From NCBI RefSeq assembly GCF_029201565.1, contig NZ_CP104002.1, forward strand, positions 1,381,001 to 1,445,000: a DNA stretch of 64,000 nt, read 5' to 3'. This stretch comes from Devosia sp. SD17-2. GTDB lineage: Bacteria; Pseudomonadota; Alphaproteobacteria; Rhizobiales; Devosiaceae. Under the pieces are notes generated by a model that worked only from the letters and a program-made list of their open reading frames with translations, made no database searches and was not told the origin of the DNA. Shown here in pieces: positions 44,029 through 53,079 of this stretch; positions within the stretch are counted from its first letter, which is position 1, and the number at the start of each line of letters is the position of its first letter. A program made the translations under genes and the position numbers.

Positions 44029-45333
44029 TCAGTTGCCCAGAGTGGGGGCCACTTCCTTGGCGGCAGCGCGAACGGCCTCAAGGGTCTTGTCGACGACTTC
44101 GTCATTGTGCTCGGAGGAGACGAACCATGCACCGCGCTCAAGGACGCGGACGCCGTTGTGCAGCAGGGCCTGCGAGAACCGCGAATAGCCTGCCTTGTCG
44201 GCGCGGGCGAGGTCGCGATAGTTGCGGGCAGGCGCGTCGAGACCGAAGCCGATATGGAACATCAGCTCGAAGCCGGTGACCTGGGCCTTGATGCCGACTT
44301 CCTTGAAGATGTCGCGGATGCCGTCGCGCAGGCGGACGCCATAGACCGAAGTCTTCTCGTAGTGCTCGGGGGTGAGAGCCTTCTGCGTCGCCACCATGGC
44401 GGCCATGGCGACGGGCTGGGAATTAAAGGTGCCGCCGTGCAGCACGCCACCGGTGGCGAACAGGTCCATCAGGTCGGCGCGGCCGACAATGGCTGCCACC
44501 GGGAAGCCGTTGGCGATGGCCTTGGCGAAGAGTGACAGATCGGGCGTGATGCCGAAGCGACCCTGGGCGCCCTTCTGGCCGAGGCGGAAGCCGGTGATTA
44601 CTTCGTCAAAGACGAGGATGGTGCCGTGCTTGCGACATGCGGCCTGCACGCCCTCGAGATAACCTTCGCCCGGTGCGATGGCGCCCTGGTTGCACATGGC
44701 AGCTTCCATCACCAGCGCAGCGACGTCGCCCTTGGCCAGGCGCGCTTCGACAGCGGCGAGGTCGTTCCACTGCAGCACGTCGAGGCCGTCGCCATCGTTC
44801 GCGCCCTGGCCCTTGCTGCCTGCGATCAACGCCGGATCGTCGGCAGGGCCGGCGTCCGCGAGAGCGGGGGCGGTGGACCACAGGATGTTGTCGAACCAGC
44901 CGTGGTAGTGGCCCTCGAACTTGACGATGGCGCGGCGGCCCGTGGCAGCGCGTGCGAGGCGCATTGCCGCCTGGGCCACTTCGGAGCCCGACGAGCCAAA
45001 GCGCAGGCGCTCGGCACTGGGGATACGCTCGCAGATGATGCGGGCGGCTTCATATTCGATCGGCGACTGTCCGGCGAAGAGAATGCCTTTTTCGACCTGG
45101 TCCTTGACGGCCTGCTGCACGCCCTTGGGGCTGTGGCCGAGAACCGTGGCGCCCATGCCGCAATAATAATCGATCAGCTTGTTGCCATCGACGTCATGGA
45201 GATAGGCCCCTTCACCATGGGTGAACACCAGGGGGCCGGGGCCCATGCCGAGACGGAAATTGCTGTTCACGCCGCCGGACACAAAGCGAGACTCGGACGC
45301 GATAATGCGTGCGGACTCGTCGAACTTCAGCAT
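44029..45333 (-). CDS. Class III aminotransferase (GSA-aminomutase-like)
   Basis: 434 residues from the ATG at 45333, preceded by GGAG. Class III PLP fold: DGNKLIDYYCGMGATVLGHSPKGVQQAV, FGSSGSEVAQAAMRLARAATGRRAIVKFEGHYHGW, LVFDEVITGFRLG, and the probable PLP lysine in LFAKAIANGFPVAAIVG. It resembles glutamate-1-semialdehyde aminomutase but the neighbouring dipeptide-type transporter points to a catabolic aminotransferase on an imported amine or amino acid. A 250-base gap with palindromic repeats separates it from the upstream ATPase genes on the same strand. Confidence 0.85.
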   Translation of the reverse strand: MLKFDESARIIASESRFVSGGVNSNFRLGMGPGPLVFTHGEGAYLHDVDGNKLIDYYCGMGATVLGHSPKGVQQAVKDQVEKGILFAGQSPIEYEAARIICERIPSAERLRFGSSGSEVAQAAMRLARAATGRRAIVKFEGHYHGWFDNILWSTAPALADAGPADDPALIAGSKGQGANDGDGLDVLQWNDLAAVEARLAKGDVAALVMEAAMCNQGAIAPGEGYLEGVQAACRKHGTILVFDEVITGFRLGQKGAQGRFGITPDLSLFAKAIANGFPVAAIVGRADLMDLFATGGVLHGGTFNSQPVAMAAMVATQKALTPEHYEKTSVYGVRLRDGIRDIFKEVGIKAQVTGFELMFHIGFGLDAPARNYRDLARADKAGYSRFSQALLHNGVRVLERGAWFVSSEHNDEVVDKTLEAVRAAAKEVAPTLGN

Positions 45334-45465
45334 TCGCTGCTCCTCGTGTTGTTTCGCCCAACACACACCAGTGAGCGCGCGAGGTAAACGTCGGGCCATT
45401 TCGTGGTGCGGAATAGTTCGGGTTTTTCGCGGTGGATGGTGTCGAGTGGATGCGGCCCCCCCTAT

Positions 45466-45553
45466 CCTCCCCCTGTTCAGGGGGAGGGACCTATCGCGTT
45501 TGGGGAGATTGTGGTGAGCGACGGAAATACTCCTCCCCCTGAACAGGGGGAGG
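45466..45553. repeat. Inverted pair of G/C-rich palindromes
   Basis: Each palindrome has 10-base arms CCTCCCCCTG/CAGGGGGAGG: 45466-45487 with loop TT, and 45532-45553 with loop AA. The second is exactly the reverse complement of the first, so the two bracket 44 bases of unique sequence (45488-45531). The flanks are also C-rich on the left and G-rich on the right, making a MITE-like inverted element of roughly 100 bases in the gap between the aminotransferase and ATPase genes. Confidence 0.85.
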
Positions 45554-45583
45554 TTGGGAGGGGGTGTTTTACCGAGCAAGCGC

Positions 45584-46408
45584 TCAGAGCGCCGTGCCCG
45601 CCAGTCCCGCTTCCACCGTCAACACTGCGTCGACGAGATTTTTCGTCTCCGGCGCCTTGGGGTGGGTAAAGAGTTCGATGGGCTGGCCCACTTCGACGAT
45701 GCGGCCCGCAGCGATCACCGAGACGCGGCTTGTCGTATAGGCCACCACCGAGAGGTCGTGGGCGATGAAGACCAGCCCGAGCTGCAGATTCCGGACGAGG
45801 TCCTTGAGGAGATTGAGCACCTGCGCCTGGATCGAGACGTCGAGGGCAGACACAGGCTCGTCTGCGACCAGAACACGCGGATTGGGCATGAGCGCGCGGG
45901 CGATGGCGACGCGCTGCAGCTGACCGCCGGAAAATTCGTGCGGATAGCGTTCCAGCGCGCTGCGATCGAGCCCGACCTGGTCGAGCACCTCATAGAGGCG
46001 CTTGGTATGATCGCCGGCGATCTTGAGGCTGCGCATGGGTTCGAGCAGGGCCGTGCCGACGCGCATGCGCGGATCGAGCGAGCTGCGGGGGTTCTGCAGC
46101 ACCATCTGCACCGAGCGGCGGAATTTTGCGCGGTGGGCGGTGTCTCCCGACCAGATGTCCGCGCCTTCAAAGGTGACGCTGCCGGTCTGAGGCTTTTCCA
46201 TGCCGGTGAGAATGCGAGTGAGCGTGGTCTTGCCGGCCCCGCTCTCGCCGACGAGGCCGACAGCTTCTCCGGCACAGACATCGAAGTCGATGTTCTGCAG
46301 CACAGTGAAACTCGGGCGCGGGCCGAACAGATTTGCGCGGGGCAGGGCGTAGGTCTGCGTGACCTGGTTCATCGCCAGCAAGGGGCGGCGTTCGATAGAC
46401 TGCGTCAT
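45584..46408 (-). CDS. Dipeptide/oligopeptide ABC transporter ATPase (DppF/OppF type)
   Basis: 274 residues from the ATG at 46408, which overlaps the stop of the upstream ATPase by 4 bases. Walker A is GESGAGKTT, the signature FSGGQLQRVAIARALM, Walker B VLVADEPVSALDVSIQAQVLNLL, and the switch His in FIAHDLSVVAY. It lacks most of the Cys-rich C-terminal tail found in longer relatives. It couples ATP hydrolysis to uptake with its partner ATPase and the two permeases. Substrate is unknown; peptides or related amides are typical for the family. Confidence 0.9.
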   Translation of the reverse strand: MTQSIERRPLLAMNQVTQTYALPRANLFGPRPSFTVLQNIDFDVCAGEAVGLVGESGAGKTTLTRILTGMEKPQTGSVTFEGADIWSGDTAHRAKFRRSVQMVLQNPRSSLDPRMRVGTALLEPMRSLKIAGDHTKRLYEVLDQVGLDRSALERYPHEFSGGQLQRVAIARALMPNPRVLVADEPVSALDVSIQAQVLNLLKDLVRNLQLGLVFIAHDLSVVAYTTSRVSVIAAGRIVEVGQPIELFTHPKAPETKNLVDAVLTVEAGLAGTAL

Positions 46409-47388
46409 GCCGCGGGCTCCTTGGCTGGAGCCAGCGGATGGAAGCAGGCGACGCCGGTGGTGCCCCTGTCGAGTTCGGGCATTTTCGTCCGGCAGATATC
46501 GGTGGCAGCCGGGCAGCGCGGGTGGAATGCGCAGCCGCTCGGCAGGCGCTGGAGTGGTGGCACCATCCCGGGGATGGAGACGAGGCGCGAGGTGCCGTCG
46601 AGCGCGATGTTGTCCATGGTGGGCTGGGAGTCGAGGAGGCCCCGCGTATAGTGGTGGCGGGGATTGCCGAAGACCTCGACCACTGTTCCATATTCGACGA
46701 TGCGCCCGGCATACATCACCGCCACGGTGTCGCACATGGCCGCGATGACGGGGAGATCGTGGGTGATCATCAGGAGGGCCGAATTGCGCTCGCGCGTCGC
46801 GGCATTGAGAAGCCGCAGCACCTGCTTTTGCACGGTGACGTCGAGCGCAGTGGTCGGCTCGTCGGCGATGATGAGCTGCGGGTAGCAGGCAAGCGCCATG
46901 GCGATCATGATGCGCTGTTTCTGGCCGCCCGAGATCTGGTGCGGATAGGACCGGGCCAATTGTTCGGGACGCGGCAGGTTCATCTGCGTCATAAGGTCGA
47001 TGGTCTGGCGCATCGCCTCGCGGCGGTTAACGCCATTGTGGCGGTGGATCACGTCGGCGATCTGATCGCCCACACGGCGCACCGGATTGAGCGAGGACAT
47101 GGGGTCCTGAAACACCATGGAAATGGTGCGCCCGCGTCGGGCCGAGAACGCCTTGTCGGGTTCGGTGGCGAGATTGACCCCGTCATGAAGGACTTCCCCG
47201 TCGGTGCTCCAGCCCGCCGGCAGGAGACCCATGAGGGCAAGCGCTGTCATGCTCTTGCCCGACCCGGATTCGCCGACAAGGCCCATGCGGCCGCCAGCAG
47301 GCACGGTGAAGGAAACGCCGCGCACGGCGGTGAGATCCTCATAGCCCACGCGCATGTCGCGGACGTCGATGGCTGCGGGACTGGTCAT
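46405..47388 (-). CDS. Dipeptide/oligopeptide ABC transporter ATPase (DppD/OppD type)
   Basis: 327 residues. Walker A GESGSGKSM, signature ISGGQKQRIMIAMALA, Walker B LIIADEPTTALDVTVQKQVLRLL, and the C-terminal oligopeptide-transporter domain with CAFHPRCPAATDIC, the cysteine cluster that in some relatives holds an iron-sulfur centre. The start ATG at 47388 overlaps the stop of the permease gene by one base (TAATG), so the units are coupled. Confidence 0.92.
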   Translation of the reverse strand: MTSPAAIDVRDMRVGYEDLTAVRGVSFTVPAGGRMGLVGESGSGKSMTALALMGLLPAGWSTDGEVLHDGVNLATEPDKAFSARRGRTISMVFQDPMSSLNPVRRVGDQIADVIHRHNGVNRREAMRQTIDLMTQMNLPRPEQLARSYPHQISGGQKQRIMIAMALACYPQLIIADEPTTALDVTVQKQVLRLLNAATRERNSALLMITHDLPVIAAMCDTVAVMYAGRIVEYGTVVEVFGNPRHHYTRGLLDSQPTMDNIALDGTSRLVSIPGMVPPLQRLPSGCAFHPRCPAATDICRTKMPELDRGTTGVACFHPLAPAKEPAA

Positions 47389-48260
47389 TATTTTCTCCGC
47401 GCCAGCTTGGGATCGAGCACGTCGCGCAGGCCATCTCCGAGGAGGTTGAGGCCGAGAACGACGGAGACGATGGCAAGGCCCGGCCACATGGCGAGGGGCG
47501 AGGAAATGCCGACCTGCTGCTGGGCTTCGTTGAGCATCATGCCCCAGGAAATGGAGGGGCGGGTGACGCCGACGCCGAGATAGGAGAGCCCTGCCTCGGT
47601 GAGGATGCCGGCGGCGAAATAGAGGGTGAACTGCACGATCATCACGCCGGCGACATTGGGCAGGACGTGGCGAATGAGAATGAACCATGTCGGCCGGTCA
47701 TAGAGCCGCGCGGCAATGATGAAATCCTCCTGCAGCACCGACATGGCGGCCGAGCGGATGACGCGGGTGAAGGACGGCGTGAAGAAGGCCGAGAGCGCAA
47801 GGATGGTGGTGAGCGCACCCGAGCCGATGGTGGCAGCCAGCACCAGCGCGGTGACGATGCCGGGAATGGACAGCATGATATCGGCGCCGCGGGAAATGGT
47901 CTCGTCGGCCCATTTGCCGAAGGCGGCGGCGGAAAGGCCGGCAATGGTGCCGATGATGAGGCTGATGAAAGCCCCGCCGGCCCCGACAATAAGCGAGGTG
48001 CGCGCGCCGACCATCAGCTGGGAGAGAATATCGCGCCCCAGGACGTCTGTGCCCAGGAGATAATTGGGCGAGCCGGCCGGCAGCAGCCGGTCAGGGATGC
48101 GCGGCACGTTGGGATTGTGCGGCAGGTAGAACACCGAGGCGATGGCGATGGCGACAAAGCCGATGGTGAGGATAACGCCGAGCAGCAGCGCGGTGTTGGT
48201 GCGCCAGCGAGGGCGGCGCGTGCGGGCCGGCTTTGCGGAAGTGGTGGTGGCGGCGCTCAT
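47388..48260 (-). CDS. Dipeptide/oligopeptide ABC transporter permease (DppC type)
   Basis: 290 residues with about six membrane helices. The N-terminal OppC-type segment (RPRWRTNTALLLGVILTIGFVAIAIASVFYLPHNPN) and LLGTDVLGRDILSQLMVGARTSLIVG are characteristic. The ATPase contact region is TRVIRSAAMSVLQEDFIIAARLYDRPTWFILIRHVLPN. It forms the inner-membrane channel with the DppB-type subunit, whose gene overlaps it by 4 bases. Confidence 0.93.
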   Translation of the reverse strand: MSAATTTSAKPARTRRPRWRTNTALLLGVILTIGFVAIAIASVFYLPHNPNVPRIPDRLLPAGSPNYLLGTDVLGRDILSQLMVGARTSLIVGAGGAFISLIIGTIAGLSAAAFGKWADETISRGADIMLSIPGIVTALVLAATIGSGALTTILALSAFFTPSFTRVIRSAAMSVLQEDFIIAARLYDRPTWFILIRHVLPNVAGVMIVQFTLYFAAGILTEAGLSYLGVGVTRPSISWGMMLNEAQQQVGISSPLAMWPGLAIVSVVLGLNLLGDGLRDVLDPKLARRK

Positions 48261-49204
48261 CGTGTGAGCCTTACGCGCGGATCGAGCGCTCCATAGAGTA
48301 GGTCGACGAGCAGATTGATGAACATGACGAAGATGATGATGAGCATGACCGTCGACTGCACCACGATGACTTCACGGGCCGCGACATTGGCGAGGATCAT
48401 GCGGCTGAGGCCGGGGAGGGAGAACACGGTTTCGATGATGACGGTGCCGCCGATCAGCTCGGCGATCTGCAGGCCAACAACGGTGGCGATGGGCAGGGCT
48501 GCATTGCGCAGGCCAACCTGCAGCAGCGCCTTCATGCGCGTCATGCCGGTGGCGCGGGCGGTGCGCACATAGTCCTGGTTCATCACGTCGAGCACGGCCG
48601 AGCGCACATAGCGGGTGAGCGAGGCGCCGAGGATGACGCCGAGCGAAATGACCGGCAGGACCAGCGAGCGTACGGCGCCCCAGAAATTGGTGTCCCAATT
48701 GGTCCAGCCGCCGGTGGGCAGCCAGCCGAGGCGGACGCCGAACAAAAGCGACAGAAGAATACCGGCCCAGAACACCGGCACGGCAATGCCGACCTGGCTG
48801 AGCAGCGCAATCAGCGCGCCAATGGGCTTGTCGGAATTGAGGGCCGAATAGGTGCCGGCGGGAATGGCGATGAGAAGGCCGAGCAGGAGCCCGGATACGC
48901 AGAGCGGAATGGAGATGGAAAGGCGCGAGACGACAAGGTCGGTCACTGCCTCATTGGTACGGAAGGAGCGGCCAAGATCGCCCTGGAGCAGATTGCCGAT
49001 CCAGTCGAAATATTGAACCACCATGGGACGGTCGAGCCCATATTGCTGGGACAGCGCATTGATCGCCTCGGCGGTAGCGTCCTTGCCGAGGATGATGGCG
49101 GCGACATTGCCACCGGCGCCACGAATGAGAAGAAAAATCGCGATTGATGCGGCGATGACCGCCAGCAGAAAAAAGGCCAGCTTTCGGGCAATATAGACCG
49201 GCAT
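48257..49204 (-). CDS. Dipeptide/oligopeptide ABC transporter permease (DppB type)
   Basis: 315 residues with an N-terminal helix (about 7-27) and five further helices. Family features are the first-domain IRGAGGNVAAIILGKDATAEAINALSQQYGLDRPMVVQYFDWIGNLLQGDLGRSF and the contact loop TRYVRSAVLDVMNQDYVRTARATGMTRMKALLQVGLRNAALPI. It follows the binding-protein gene by 74 bases, where I see no terminator. Confidence 0.93.
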   Translation of the reverse strand: MPVYIARKLAFFLLAVIAASIAIFLLIRGAGGNVAAIILGKDATAEAINALSQQYGLDRPMVVQYFDWIGNLLQGDLGRSFRTNEAVTDLVVSRLSISIPLCVSGLLLGLLIAIPAGTYSALNSDKPIGALIALLSQVGIAVPVFWAGILLSLLFGVRLGWLPTGGWTNWDTNFWGAVRSLVLPVISLGVILGASLTRYVRSAVLDVMNQDYVRTARATGMTRMKALLQVGLRNAALPIATVVGLQIAELIGGTVIIETVFSLPGLSRMILANVAAREVIVVQSTVMLIIIFVMFINLLVDLLYGALDPRVRLTR

Positions 49205-49278
49205 GGAGCTGGGCGCCTCCTCTTGGTGGTGTGAAGGAGATCGGGATCGGCACCAGCCGGCCCCGACAGTTCAGTGGA

Positions 49279-50808
49279 TTACCAGTGCAGCGGCGCGAAC
49301 TCGATGGCCACGGCCACGCGCGGCTCGACGAAGCCCTTGAGGTCCGGTTCGAACAGGCCAACACCCTTCTTGGCGATGATCGGGACGATCACGGCATCCT
49401 TGCGCAGGATGTCGGCCGACTTCTGCATCAGGGCCAGATAGTCCTCGTCGGTCAGCGCCTCGTCTGCGTCCGACAGGGCCTGGGTGTATTCCGCCGAGCA
49501 ATAGGTGCTCCAGCCGGCTGCGTTGGGATCGGGGCAGGCGAACTGGGTCGGATCGGCGTCGCCCGACATGACGGTGACGTCGAACTGCGGCGGACGGCCC
49601 TGGAAGATCAGCTGGGAATAGCGCGCCAGATCGATGGCATTGCGGGTCATGTTGAAGCCCGCAGCCTGCATGGTTGGCACCATGATATCGGCGGGCAGCG
49701 ACAGGTCCGGCACGTCGCTCAGCGAGGCATATTCGAGCGGGGTCGAGGCGTAGCCCTTCTCGGCAACCAGCGCCATCGCCTTTTCGATGTCATAGGGATA
49801 GGGGCAGGTTTCCGGGCTTTCCGGTGCATACCAGGGTTGGTTGGGCAGGGCGAAGGTACAGGTGTTTTCCGCGCCCCAGGCGGCGCCAAAGGCGTCGTTA
49901 TAGGCCTGGCGATCCAGCGTCATGGCGAGTGCCTGGCGCAGCTCGGGATCGAGCTTCTGGTTGATCACTGCGTAGGTCGGCTCGCCGATCTGCGGATAGG
50001 TGACCATGGAGAACTTGTCGTCGAGGCCACGAGCCGTGAGCTGTTCCCACAAATCGATGGTGATGACGGGCAGGGAGTCTACTTCACCGGCTTCAAGCGC
50101 GTTAAGGCCGGCCGTGCCGTCGGTAATGATGCGGACGGTCACATCCTTCACCGAAGGTGCGTCACCCCAATAGTTTTCGTTGGCGGTGAATTCGAAGCTC
50201 GAATTGGATGTGTAGCTGACGAGCTTGTAGGGGCCGCTGCCGATCGGGTTGGTGGCGATGGTGTCCGCCGAGGCTTCCGGCTGGATGAGGGCGGCGGTGG
50301 AGCCCATGCCGCGCCAGAAACCCTGGCTCGGGCGGGACAGGGTGATCGTCACGGTGCGATCATCGGTCTTCTCGATCGATTCGACCGCCTGATAGGCGCT
50401 CGAGTTCTGAGTGACCGGGCTGGCCTTCATGGTGTTGAGCGAATAGATCACGTCCTCGACGGTGACAGGCTCACCGTTCGAGAATTTCGCTTCGCGAATG
50501 GTGAAGGCGTAGGTGAGGCGGTCATCGCTGATGGTCCAGGATTCGGCGACACCGGGCGACACGCTGCCGTCCTTGTTGAAATAGACCAGCGGCTCAACGA
50601 CATTGGCCGGGATCCACAGGCGAAGGGCAGTCAAATTGCTCTTGGTGTAGTCGAGCGTGCCGGGATCCTGTCGGGCGACGAGGATCATCTTGCCTTCTTC
50701 GGCGCGAGGCGAGGCGGCCAATGCCACGCCCGGCGCTGCGGCCATGATGGCGACAGCCGCGCTCAGCATGGTCAGCCCCAAACGGACAGACTTGGAAATC
50801 TCAGACAT
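49279..50808 (-). CDS. Dipeptide/oligopeptide ABC transporter substrate-binding protein
   Basis: 509 residues from the ATG at 50808 (AAGGGA upstream). The signal peptide ends near residue 31 (PGVALAA). The SBP_bac_5 fold shows VVEPLVYFNKDGSVSPGVAESWTISDDRLTYAFTIREAKFSNGEPVTVEDVIYSL and PIGSGPYKLVSYTSNSSFEFTANENYWG. It captures the substrate in the periplasm for the DppBCDF-type transporter. The divergent IclR gene 265 bases away is the likely regulator. Members of this family bind peptides, amines, nickel complexes or oligosaccharides, so the substrate is open. Confidence 0.92.
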   Translation of the reverse strand: MSEISKSVRLGLTMLSAAVAIMAAAPGVALAASPRAEEGKMILVARQDPGTLDYTKSNLTALRLWIPANVVEPLVYFNKDGSVSPGVAESWTISDDRLTYAFTIREAKFSNGEPVTVEDVIYSLNTMKASPVTQNSSAYQAVESIEKTDDRTVTITLSRPSQGFWRGMGSTAALIQPEASADTIATNPIGSGPYKLVSYTSNSSFEFTANENYWGDAPSVKDVTVRIITDGTAGLNALEAGEVDSLPVITIDLWEQLTARGLDDKFSMVTYPQIGEPTYAVINQKLDPELRQALAMTLDRQAYNDAFGAAWGAENTCTFALPNQPWYAPESPETCPYPYDIEKAMALVAEKGYASTPLEYASLSDVPDLSLPADIMVPTMQAAGFNMTRNAIDLARYSQLIFQGRPPQFDVTVMSGDADPTQFACPDPNAAGWSTYCSAEYTQALSDADEALTDEDYLALMQKSADILRKDAVIVPIIAKKGVGLFEPDLKGFVEPRVAVAIEFAPLHW

Positions 50809-51073
50809 AATTATTCCCTTGCTTATAGTTTCCCTCAGGCGTGTCGCACCGATTGGATCGGCCCCCATGGACACGCGCTTGGTGCAAGGAGGCACCCGCC
50901 GTGGTTCGGTGTAAATGCGGCACAGTTTCACCTTACGAAACAAGGGTCCACGTGCTGCTCACATCATGTGCAAACTTTGGCTAAGTTGACATGTTGAGCA
51001 GCTTGATTTTCTAATCGGGTAAATGCCGTGCCCCCGGATGGGTGGGTGACGGTTTGTCGGGGAGGCAAAAGAA

Positions 51074-51853
51074 TTGACCAAAGTGAATGACCAATACTCG
51101 GTTTTGCCAGTGGCGAAGGCGATGCAGGTCTTCGCCTATGTGGCAAGCCAGGCCCATGACGTGACGCTGACAGAAGTCGTCCAGGCCCTGGATATGCCCA
51201 AGACCACGGTGTTCCGCTACCTGCAGACCCTGTCGGCGGCGGGCCTCTTTGCTCATGATATCGTTCAGGACCGCTACGGTGTGGGCGAGCGTTTTCGCGA
51301 GCTGGCGCGTATCGATACGCTCTATCACAGCCTGCGCAGCACGGCGCAGCGCGAGATGGACGATCTGGCCGACGGCTTTCGCGAGACGATCAATCTGGCG
51401 GTGCTGGATGACCATGAAGTTGTCTATGTGGATATCCGCGAGGCGACGCGCTCGCAGCGCTTCCAGGCGCGTATCGGCCATCGCCATCCCATTCACTCGA
51501 CCTCTCTGGGCAAGGCCATGGCGGCCTTCATGCCGGATGATCGGGTGGATGCCATCGTCGGTGCTCAGTTCGAACCGCGCACCTACCGCACCGTAACCGA
51601 TCTGCGAACCTTCCGGCGCCATGTCGAGGAAACCCGGAAACGCGGTTTCGCCATCGAGAGTGGCGAGAACGAGGACGGCGTGACCTGCATCGGCGTGCCG
51701 ATCTTCAACGGGCAGGGGATCCCGATTGCCGCGATGAGCCTCTCGGCTCCGGACAACAGGATGAAATCCATGGTGGAGCGCGCAGCTGAGGCGCTTCAGG
51801 GCGCGGCCCGACGCGTAACCACCAGCCTGCCGCAGGTCTCCGTCGCCCTCTAG
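51074..51853 (+). CDS. IclR-family transcriptional regulator
   Basis: 259 residues from a TTG at 51074, 8 bases after GGAGG. The winged helix is VTLTEVVQALDMPKTTVFRYLQTLSAAGLFA (about 30-60). The IclR effector domain has INLAVLDDHEVVYVDIREATRSQRFQARIGHRHPIHSTSLGKAMAAFMP and GVPIFNGQGIPIAAMSLSAP. It is divergent from the binding-protein gene and ahead of the Ldh2-type operon, so it may control both. A strong hairpin follows. Confidence 0.88.
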   Translation: MTKVNDQYSVLPVAKAMQVFAYVASQAHDVTLTEVVQALDMPKTTVFRYLQTLSAAGLFAHDIVQDRYGVGERFRELARIDTLYHSLRSTAQREMDDLADGFRETINLAVLDDHEVVYVDIREATRSQRFQARIGHRHPIHSTSLGKAMAAFMPDDRVDAIVGAQFEPRTYRTVTDLRTFRRHVEETRKRGFAIESGENEDGVTCIGVPIFNGQGIPIAAMSLSAPDNRMKSMVERAAEALQGAARRVTTSLPQVSVAL

Positions 51854-51880
51854 GCTCAAAGCCATGCGCTGAATTTGCGG

Positions 51881-51909
51881 CCCGACGCTCCCCGAAACGG
51901 AGCGTCGGG
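51881..51909 (+). terminator. Hairpin terminator after IclR gene
   Basis: CCCGACGCTCC (51881-51891) pairs with GGAGCGTCGGG (51899-51909), loop of 7, followed by TCTTGCGTATTTGG. It isolates the IclR gene from the operon starting at 52015. Confidence 0.8.
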
Positions 51910-52014
51910 TCTTGCGTATTTGGGTGTCGCGTTTCTTGACACGAAACCGATCTGGCTTACCGGCGGCAGCGCCGAGGCATAGACTTCCAACCATTCCGGG
52001 GCGAGGGGTGGGTC

Positions 52015-53073
52015 ATGCAAGTCGATGCTGAAGTGCTGCGCGCTGCAGTGGCCGAGTTGTTCAGCGCACTCGGCGCGAGCGGCGAAACCGCCGATCTTGT
52101 CGCTACGCATCTGGTGGAAGCCAATCTGCGCGGGCACGATTCCCACGGGGTCGGCGTAATCCCCATGTATCTCGACAGTTTTCGGGCCGGTGGGCTGAAG
52201 CTGGCCCCCGAGCTCAAGCTCGTTTCCGACATGGGGGGGATGATCATTTTCGATGCGCAGCGCGGAGTGGGGCAGGTCACTGGGCACCGCGCCATGGAGC
52301 TGGGCATCGAGCGCGCCAAGGCCACGGGCAGCGCGATCATTGGCCTGCGCAACAGCCATCATATCGGCCGCATCGGCCATTGGGCCGAGCAATGCGCGGC
52401 GGCGGGCCTTGTCTCCGTGCATTTCGTCAATGTCGTCGCGGGACCCTATGTCGCTCCGTTCGGTGGAACAAAAGCGCGTCTCGGCACCAATCCGTTCGCC
52501 GCCGGTTTCCCCCGCGCGGGCGCCGATCCGGTGATCGTCGATTTTGCCACCAGCCGCCTCGCCATGGGCAAGGTGCGGGTCTATCGCAATGAGGGACGAA
52601 CCCTACCCGACAACGCGCTGCTGACGGCCGAGGGTGAGCCGACGAATGATCCCAATGCGCTGTTCACCTCTCCGCCCGGGGTTCTGACGCCCTTTGGCGA
52701 GCACAAGGGTTCGGGACTGGCGCTGGCCTGCGAATTGCTCGGTGCGGCGCTGTTGGGCGGGGAAACCCAGCATGACGGCACCAGTGATATGACGGTGATC
52801 AATTCGATGCTGTCGATCATCGTGTCCCCCGAGCGCATGGGGACGCTCGAGGCCTTCGGTGGCGAGATGGCGCAGGTGCTGGCCTGGGTGCAGTCGGAGA
52901 ACAATGACCATCCGGGCCGGGTTTTGCTGCCGGGCGAGCCGGAACTGGCGATGCGTCACCAGCGGCTCGACGAGGGCATTCCACTCGATCCGGCAACGTT
53001 GGGGCAGATCGTGGCGGCGGCCGAGAGTTTCGGTTTGGCCAGGCTCAAATTTCATCACCTGACAGAAGTGTAG
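52015..53073 (+). CDS. Ldh_2 (malate/L-lactate dehydrogenase-like) oxidoreductase
   Basis: 352 residues, typical length. The family core is NLRGHDSHGVGVIPMYLDSFRAGGLK with the catalytic His, NSHHIGRIGHWAEQCA, and PFGGTKARLGTNPFAAGFPR, the unusual NAD-binding fold of this superfamily. Members reduce 2-oxoacids such as ketomalate, diketogulonate or cyclic imino acids. It begins an operon with a uronate-dehydrogenase-like SDR (6-base gap) and an M81 peptidase (13-base gap). Substrate unknown. Confidence 0.88.
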   Translation: MQVDAEVLRAAVAELFSALGASGETADLVATHLVEANLRGHDSHGVGVIPMYLDSFRAGGLKLAPELKLVSDMGGMIIFDAQRGVGQVTGHRAMELGIERAKATGSAIIGLRNSHHIGRIGHWAEQCAAAGLVSVHFVNVVAGPYVAPFGGTKARLGTNPFAAGFPRAGADPVIVDFATSRLAMGKVRVYRNEGRTLPDNALLTAEGEPTNDPNALFTSPPGVLTPFGEHKGSGLALACELLGAALLGGETQHDGTSDMTVINSMLSIIVSPERMGTLEAFGGEMAQVLAWVQSENNDHPGRVLLPGEPELAMRHQRLDEGIPLDPATLGQIVAAAESFGLARLKFHHLTEV

Positions 53074-53079
53074 TGACGC

